Below are positions 7,906 through 10,456 of a DNA stretch of 10,456 bases, one piece after another. The stretch spans positions 1 through 10,456 of the forward strand of contig CAYTKT010000061.1 in assembly GCA_964438605.1 (NCBI GenBank), given 5' to 3'. Each line of letters starts with the position of its first letter. The stretch's first letter is position 1. Source of the stretch: Alangreenwoodia sp964438605 (lineage in GTDB: Bacteria; Bacillota; Clostridia; Peptostreptococcales; Anaerovoracaceae). Made by a program: the position numbers and the translations under genes. The notes beneath the pieces are model-generated. The model had not been told where the DNA came from. It did not search any database and worked only from the letters and a program-made list of their open reading frames with translations.

Positions 7906-8328
7906 TATTTTTTAGATTTTATTGCTACGCTTCAGATGGAGAAGCATGGAAACTGCAAAAAAATTGCTAAAAGCCGGATTCTGCCCTTGCATATCAGGCG
8001 CGCAGACGAAAAAGCCGGAAAGCGGATTTTTATTTTGTAGTATCAGATGAGGAGGAGCGGGAAGCGCGGGAATACTGGAGTACGGATTTTATCTCTGTCT
8101 TTCATATGTGAAAATACGGAAATCGTAAGAAATTCTGGAAACTGAATCTTCCTCCAACGGTGTTAGACGAGGAGTGCAGAAATCGCGGAGGCGCCGACAC
8201 GATTCGCTAACAGCCAGTTTCAATCTTGCCCAGTGTTAATTGCAGCGGAGCATCTTGCATCGTTCTTCAGTATGCGGAATATCGAAAAACATTGCGCAGG
8301 AGCTATTTGGGACGGCGCCCGCGGCTGA
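7906..8328. other. Gene-free region between endoglucanase and gltA
   Basis: Only short open stretches of 35-45 codons occur (for example the plus frame ending FISVFHM near 8108), with no ribosome binding site and no recognisable family. Just past the gltA stop the minus strand has GC-rich GGGCGCC sequence, but no convincing terminator hairpin with a T-run. A 10-nt direct repeat AAAAGCCGGA occurs twice (near 7970 and 8010). Nothing else was identified. Confidence 0.5.
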
Positions 8329-9738
8329 TTATCTGTCTTTCAGCGCTTTGTAAGGCATGGCATCTTTGATGCACTGGTACGCGGGGCGCATGATGCGATT
8401 GTTGCCTGCCAGTTCCTCAATGCGGTGTGCGCACCAGCCGGATATCCGCGCACAGGCGAAGAGCGGCGCCGCCAGGTCCAGCGGAATACCTAACGCGTTG
8501 TATACGAATCCGGAATAGAGATCTACATTGGCAGGCAGAATCACGTCAAGACCGGTGGTTTTGGAAAAAATTTCCGAGCCTTTTGTCTCAATAAAATCGT
8601 AGAGCATAAATTCATCCATCAGGTCTTGCTGTTCGGCCAGCTTGCGCGCCATTTTTTTCAGGAGTTTTGCTCTTGGGTCGCTTATCGTGTAAACCGCATG
8701 GCCGAGGCCGTAGATCAGGCCGCTGCCGTCATTTGCCTCGCCCCGAATGACGCGGCGCAGGTAATTTTCGACATCTTTATAATTTGTGATGTCAGAAACA
8801 TTGTCCTTCAGGTCGTTGATCATATGGATGACAGCCAGGTTTGCGCCGCCGTGGCGCGGGCCTTTCAGAGAACCGACTGCTGCGGAAATTGCCGAATACG
8901 TGTCTGTTCCCGTGGATGAAACCAGGTGTGTCGTGAATGTCGAGTTATTGCCGCCGCCGTGTTCCGCGTGGAGGATCAGGCAGATGTCGAGCAGCTTCGC
9001 TTCAAGGTCTGTGTATTCGCCCATCGGCCGGATGAGCCGCAGGATGTTTTCTGCGGTGGAAAGCTCCGGCATCGGGTAATGCAGGTGGAGACTCTGGTTC
9101 TGAAAATGGGAACACTTTGCTTGGTAAGAATAGGAGGCGATTGTCGGCAGGCAGGCAATCAGATGGATCGACTGGCGCAGCACGTTTTCCAGAGAGGTAT
9201 CGTCAGCTCTGTCATCATAAGGGTATATGGACAGGATGCTCCGGGCAATCTGGTTCATGATGCTGGGCGAAGGGTTGGCCATGATCATGTCTCTCGTAAA
9301 CGTTGGCGGCAGTTTGCGGCGCAGACCGAGAATTTGAGAAAATTCATCAAGCGTTTTTTTATCCGGCAGCTCACCAAAGAGGAGCAGGTAGCTGGTTTCT
9401 TCGTAGCCGAAACGCGATTCCTGAATGGTGGCGTTTACAAGGTCTTCCACGTCAATGCCGCGGTAAAAAAGCTTGCCGGGGATGGCAATTTTTTTCCCGT
9501 CCTTAATATCGTAGCCCCGGACGTCTGCAATATGCGTCAGTCCGACCCGGACGCCTGTGCCGTTTTTGTTGCGAAGACCCATTTTTACATCGTATTTGTC
9601 ATAAAATGATTTATCTATTTGGTTATTTTTCGTGAGAAGCGGCGTAACTTTGGAAATAAATTCATGTTCAAGGTGACGCGCATCGTCGGAGATATAGGAT
9701 ATGATATTGCCGTTTCCTGATAAATCTCTGCTTAACAT
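8329..9738 (-). CDS. gltA: Citrate synthase (citrate/2-methylcitrate synthase family)
   Basis: 469 residues. Condenses oxaloacetate and acetyl-CoA to citrate in the cytoplasm, the entry step of the oxidative TCA branch that anaerobes use to make 2-oxoglutarate and glutamate. The catalytic triad is visible: His260 in HAEHGGG, His347 in GLGHAVY, and Asp406 in PANVDLYSG (numbered from the chosen start). CoA/oxaloacetate-site signatures GSLKGPRHGGAN and YTISDPRAK are present. An N-terminal extension of about 80 residues with GVRVGLTHIADV and KLFYRGID is typical of clostridial homologues and explains the length above the usual 370-430. The start was set at 9738 because GGAGGG lies 6 nt upstream; a possible earlier ATG at 9819 lacks a ribosome binding site and would add 27 unconserved-looking residues. 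Single-gene unit. 2-Methylcitrate synthase activity cannot be excluded. Confidence 0.95.
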   Translation of the reverse strand: MLSRDLSGNGNIISYISDDARHLEHEFISKVTPLLTKNNQIDKSFYDKYDVKMGLRNKNGTGVRVGLTHIADVRGYDIKDGKKIAIPGKLFYRGIDVEDLVNATIQESRFGYEETSYLLLFGELPDKKTLDEFSQILGLRRKLPPTFTRDMIMANPSPSIMNQIARSILSIYPYDDRADDTSLENVLRQSIHLIACLPTIASYSYQAKCSHFQNQSLHLHYPMPELSTAENILRLIRPMGEYTDLEAKLLDICLILHAEHGGGNNSTFTTHLVSSTGTDTYSAISAAVGSLKGPRHGGANLAVIHMINDLKDNVSDITNYKDVENYLRRVIRGEANDGSGLIYGLGHAVYTISDPRAKLLKKMARKLAEQQDLMDEFMLYDFIETKGSEIFSKTTGLDVILPANVDLYSGFVYNALGIPLDLAAPLFACARISGWCAHRIEELAGNNRIMRPAYQCIKDAMPYKALKDR

Positions 9739-9744
9739 GGTTAT

Positions 9745-9750
9745 CCCTCC
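9745..9750 (-). promoter_or_regulatory. Ribosome binding site deciding the gltA start
   Basis: On the minus strand GGAGGG is followed by 6 nt (ATAACC) and ATG at 9738. This strong site is the main reason for preferring the internal start over the upstream ATG at 9819. Confidence 0.85.
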
Positions 9751-9761
9751 ATTTCTTTCAA

Positions 9762-9782
9762 ATAAAAATCGGTTTTGACCGA
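9762..9782 (-). promoter_or_regulatory. Small hairpin with T-rich tail in the gltA leader
   Basis: Reading the minus strand, TCGGT-CAAA-ACCGA forms a 5-bp stem with a 4-nt loop followed by TTTTTATTT, about 15 nt before the ribosome binding site. It resembles a minimal intrinsic terminator and could attenuate or pause gltA transcription. The short stem makes this weak. Confidence 0.25.
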
Positions 9783-9830
9783 AATATTTCCGGACGGAAT
9801 CAGGGCAGTTTGTGTGCATATATTTTTATT

Positions 9831-9859
9831 ATTATACATCAAATAGTTGTTATGTTCAA
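9831..9859 (-). promoter_or_regulatory. Sigma-A promoter of gltA
   Basis: On the minus strand -35 TTGAAC (9859-9854), a 17-nt spacer and a perfect -10 TATAAT (9836-9831) make a strong vegetative promoter. The expected start near 9824 gives a leader of about 85 nt and further argues against the upstream ATG at 9819, which would lie almost at the transcript 5' end. Confidence 0.75.
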
Positions 9860-9971
9860 GAACGATTTTTGCCGGAGAATGCAGTTGGATGTGGGATTAC
9901 AATACATGTTTACAGATAGAAAAAATAACGTGGGAATCGGAAATCTGTGCTAACTCAAGTCTAGTGCTGTA

Positions 9972-10000
9972 AAGATACTCTCATACCCTGTTATAGTCAA
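9972..10000 (-). promoter_or_regulatory. Outward promoter-like sequence at the IS relic end, pointing to gltA
   Basis: On the minus strand TTGACT (10000-9995) lies in the terminal repeat of the IS relic; after a 17-nt spacer TATCTT (9977-9972) lies in flanking DNA. The -35 matches 5 of 6 and the -10 matches 4 of 6. It would transcribe towards gltA from about 230 bp upstream of its start codon. Activity is inferred only. Confidence 0.35.
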
Positions 10001-10239
10001 CACTTTTGATACTGTTTTAGTGTACCCCAGATTTGACACTAGCTCAGAGCAAAAAAGAAACAATCTGACGCGCATCGACAACACATTAAAAGATATTTCC
10101 GCCATCTGGGATAGCATCTATGTCTGGATGATCTTTGGCATATCCGACAGCATCACATTTAAAGTCATCCGTGTAATCGCGATTTGTCGCCATCTCTAAG
10201 GCCCTTCTTTTACTTTATGTACTATTGACAGTGTTTACA
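9995..10239 (-). mobile_element. Internally deleted IS3-like insertion sequence relic
   Basis: An OrfA fragment sits between imperfect inverted repeats: left end at about 9995-10016 (AGTCAACACT...) and right end at about 10218-10239, whose complement begins TGTAAACACT. About 12 of the first 17 positions agree. The sequence TGTCAAATCTGGGG inside the left end (minus strand) resembles what often follows the transposase stop in IS3-family elements. At roughly 245 bp it cannot move by itself. No clear target duplication was found. The ends are approximate. Confidence 0.5.
10086..10193 (-). pseudogene. IS3-family transposase OrfA, N-terminal remnant
   Basis: A 35-codon frame starts at ATG 10193 and stops at 10086. 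It begins MATNRDYTDDFKCDAVGYAK, matching the start of the helix-turn-helix OrfA proteins of IS3-family elements (pattern xxYTxEFKxxAVxYAxxH). Similarity fades after about residue 25 and the rest of the helix-turn-helix, OrfB and its DDE catalytic domain are missing. A purine-rich AGAAGGGCC lies upstream within the terminal region, as expected for a native OrfA start. It is a truncated remnant without function. Confidence 0.6.
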
Positions 10240-10254
10240 TTAAGATGCGATAAT
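10225..10254 (+). promoter_or_regulatory. Hybrid promoter spanning the IS relic right end
   Basis: A perfect -35 TTGACA (10225-10230) lies in the terminal repeat of the IS relic, and GATAAT (10249-10254, 5 of 6 matches) lies in flanking DNA after an 18-nt spacer. This is the classic layout of a promoter formed by insertion. It points right, towards the terminator at 10300-10351, with no gene between. Confidence 0.45.
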
Positions 10255-10299
10255 CGTGCTATATATGGGGATCCCCTCGAACTCCCACAGCAGAAATAG

Positions 10300-10354
10300 A
10301 AACACGCCATATTTGCATATCATTTGCATATATAGCGTGTTTTCGATTGTTTTT
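10300..10354 (+). terminator. Intrinsic terminator hairpin
   Basis: Arms 10300-10312 and 10330-10342 form a 13-bp stem with a single mismatch, and the plus strand continues TCGATTG then TTTTT at 10350-10354. The minus-strand side (CTATTTCTG) is also moderately T-rich, so it may act in both directions. The loop holds a direct repeat ATTTGCATAT at 10311-10320 and 10322-10331. The gene it serves is not visible: either the short transcript from the hybrid promoter or a minus-strand gene beyond the right edge. Confidence 0.6.
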
Positions 10355-10456
10355 ATTCAATATATTTCGGTTTTCTGTGTATCTTTGCACCGATTTTTTC
10401 ATTTATCGCTTATTTGTCGCTTAAATCTGCGAAAAGATACGAAACGATACCAGGCG
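10355..10456. other. Right edge, nothing supported
   Basis: All three minus frames are open from the edge for only 11-18 codons, ending at 10421, 10410 and 10399. One could be the 3' end of a gene located to the right, which would fit the terminator at 10300-10354, but there is too little sequence to recognise a product. Plus frames show nothing. Confidence 0.4.

Noticed and set aside
7931..8108. Short overlapping open frames of 34-45 codons, one ending FISVFHM
   Set aside because: No ribosome binding site, no start with context and no recognised similarity; too short to support.
8926..9609. 227-codon plus-strand open frame opposite gltA, plus several others opposite the endoglucanase
   Set aside because: These are antisense shadows of strongly conserved genes, with arbitrary composition and no ribosome binding sites.
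9739..9819. Upstream ATG at 9819 giving a 496-residue citrate synthase
   Set aside because: It has no ribosome binding site and lies within a few bases of the predicted transcription start, while the ATG at 9738 has GGAGGG at ideal spacing.
10266..10292. Possible tRNA 3' end on the minus strand (GAGTTCGAGG)
   Set aside because: The T-arm does not close: the bases after the loop do not pair with GGGAG, and no anticodon or acceptor stem can be drawn. It could be an old attachment site, but no second copy is visible.

Overview
The window looks like chromosomal DNA from a Gram-positive anaerobe of the class Clostridia, possibly a gut or rumen Oscillospiraceae- or Eubacteriales-type bacterium. 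Evidence: a very large wall-anchored protein with a SPKTG-type sorting signal, an endoglucanase carrying S-layer homology (SLH) domains, strong GGAGG ribosome binding sites, and a clostridial-type citrate synthase with an N-terminal extension. The genus cannot be fixed from the sequence alone.

Layout. Positions 1-5534 (+) hold one giant surface adhesin, cut at its 5' end by the window edge: signal peptide, BIG2-like domain, acidic linker, parallel beta-helix, a pilin-type isopeptide domain, about five further Cna-B/SpaA-like stalk modules, a Pro/Glu repeat stalk and a sortase signal. Positions 5535-6164 have no convincing gene. They contain a GC-rich stretch with strong RNA folding potential (about 5723-5891) that resembles part of a cobalamin riboswitch core but has no gene to control. 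Positions 6165-7853 (-) encode a secreted SLH-GH5 endoglucanase with a possible lipobox, its own ribosome binding site and a perfect TTGACA -35 box. Positions 7854-8328 are empty. Positions 8329-9738 (-) encode citrate synthase (gltA), with a good sigma-A promoter and an 85-nt leader. Positions 9995-10239 are a decayed, internally deleted IS3-like element: imperfect terminal inverted repeats flank a 35-codon remnant of OrfA. Positions 10300-10351 form a hairpin-plus-T-run terminator; beyond it nothing is supported.

How the parts relate. The adhesin and the endoglucanase are both cell-surface proteins, attached by different routes (sortase versus SLH and perhaps lipid). They converge towards the structured-RNA region and are not one operon. 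The citrate synthase is monocistronic and metabolically unrelated. The IS relic carries outward-facing promoter-like sequences at both ends, one pointing towards gltA and one making a possible short transcript that ends at the right-hand terminator.

The most unusual features are the orphan riboswitch-like RNA, the Cys/His-rich insertion in the adhesin beta-helix, and the IS-derived hybrid promoters. None amounts to a clearly new defence or mobile system.
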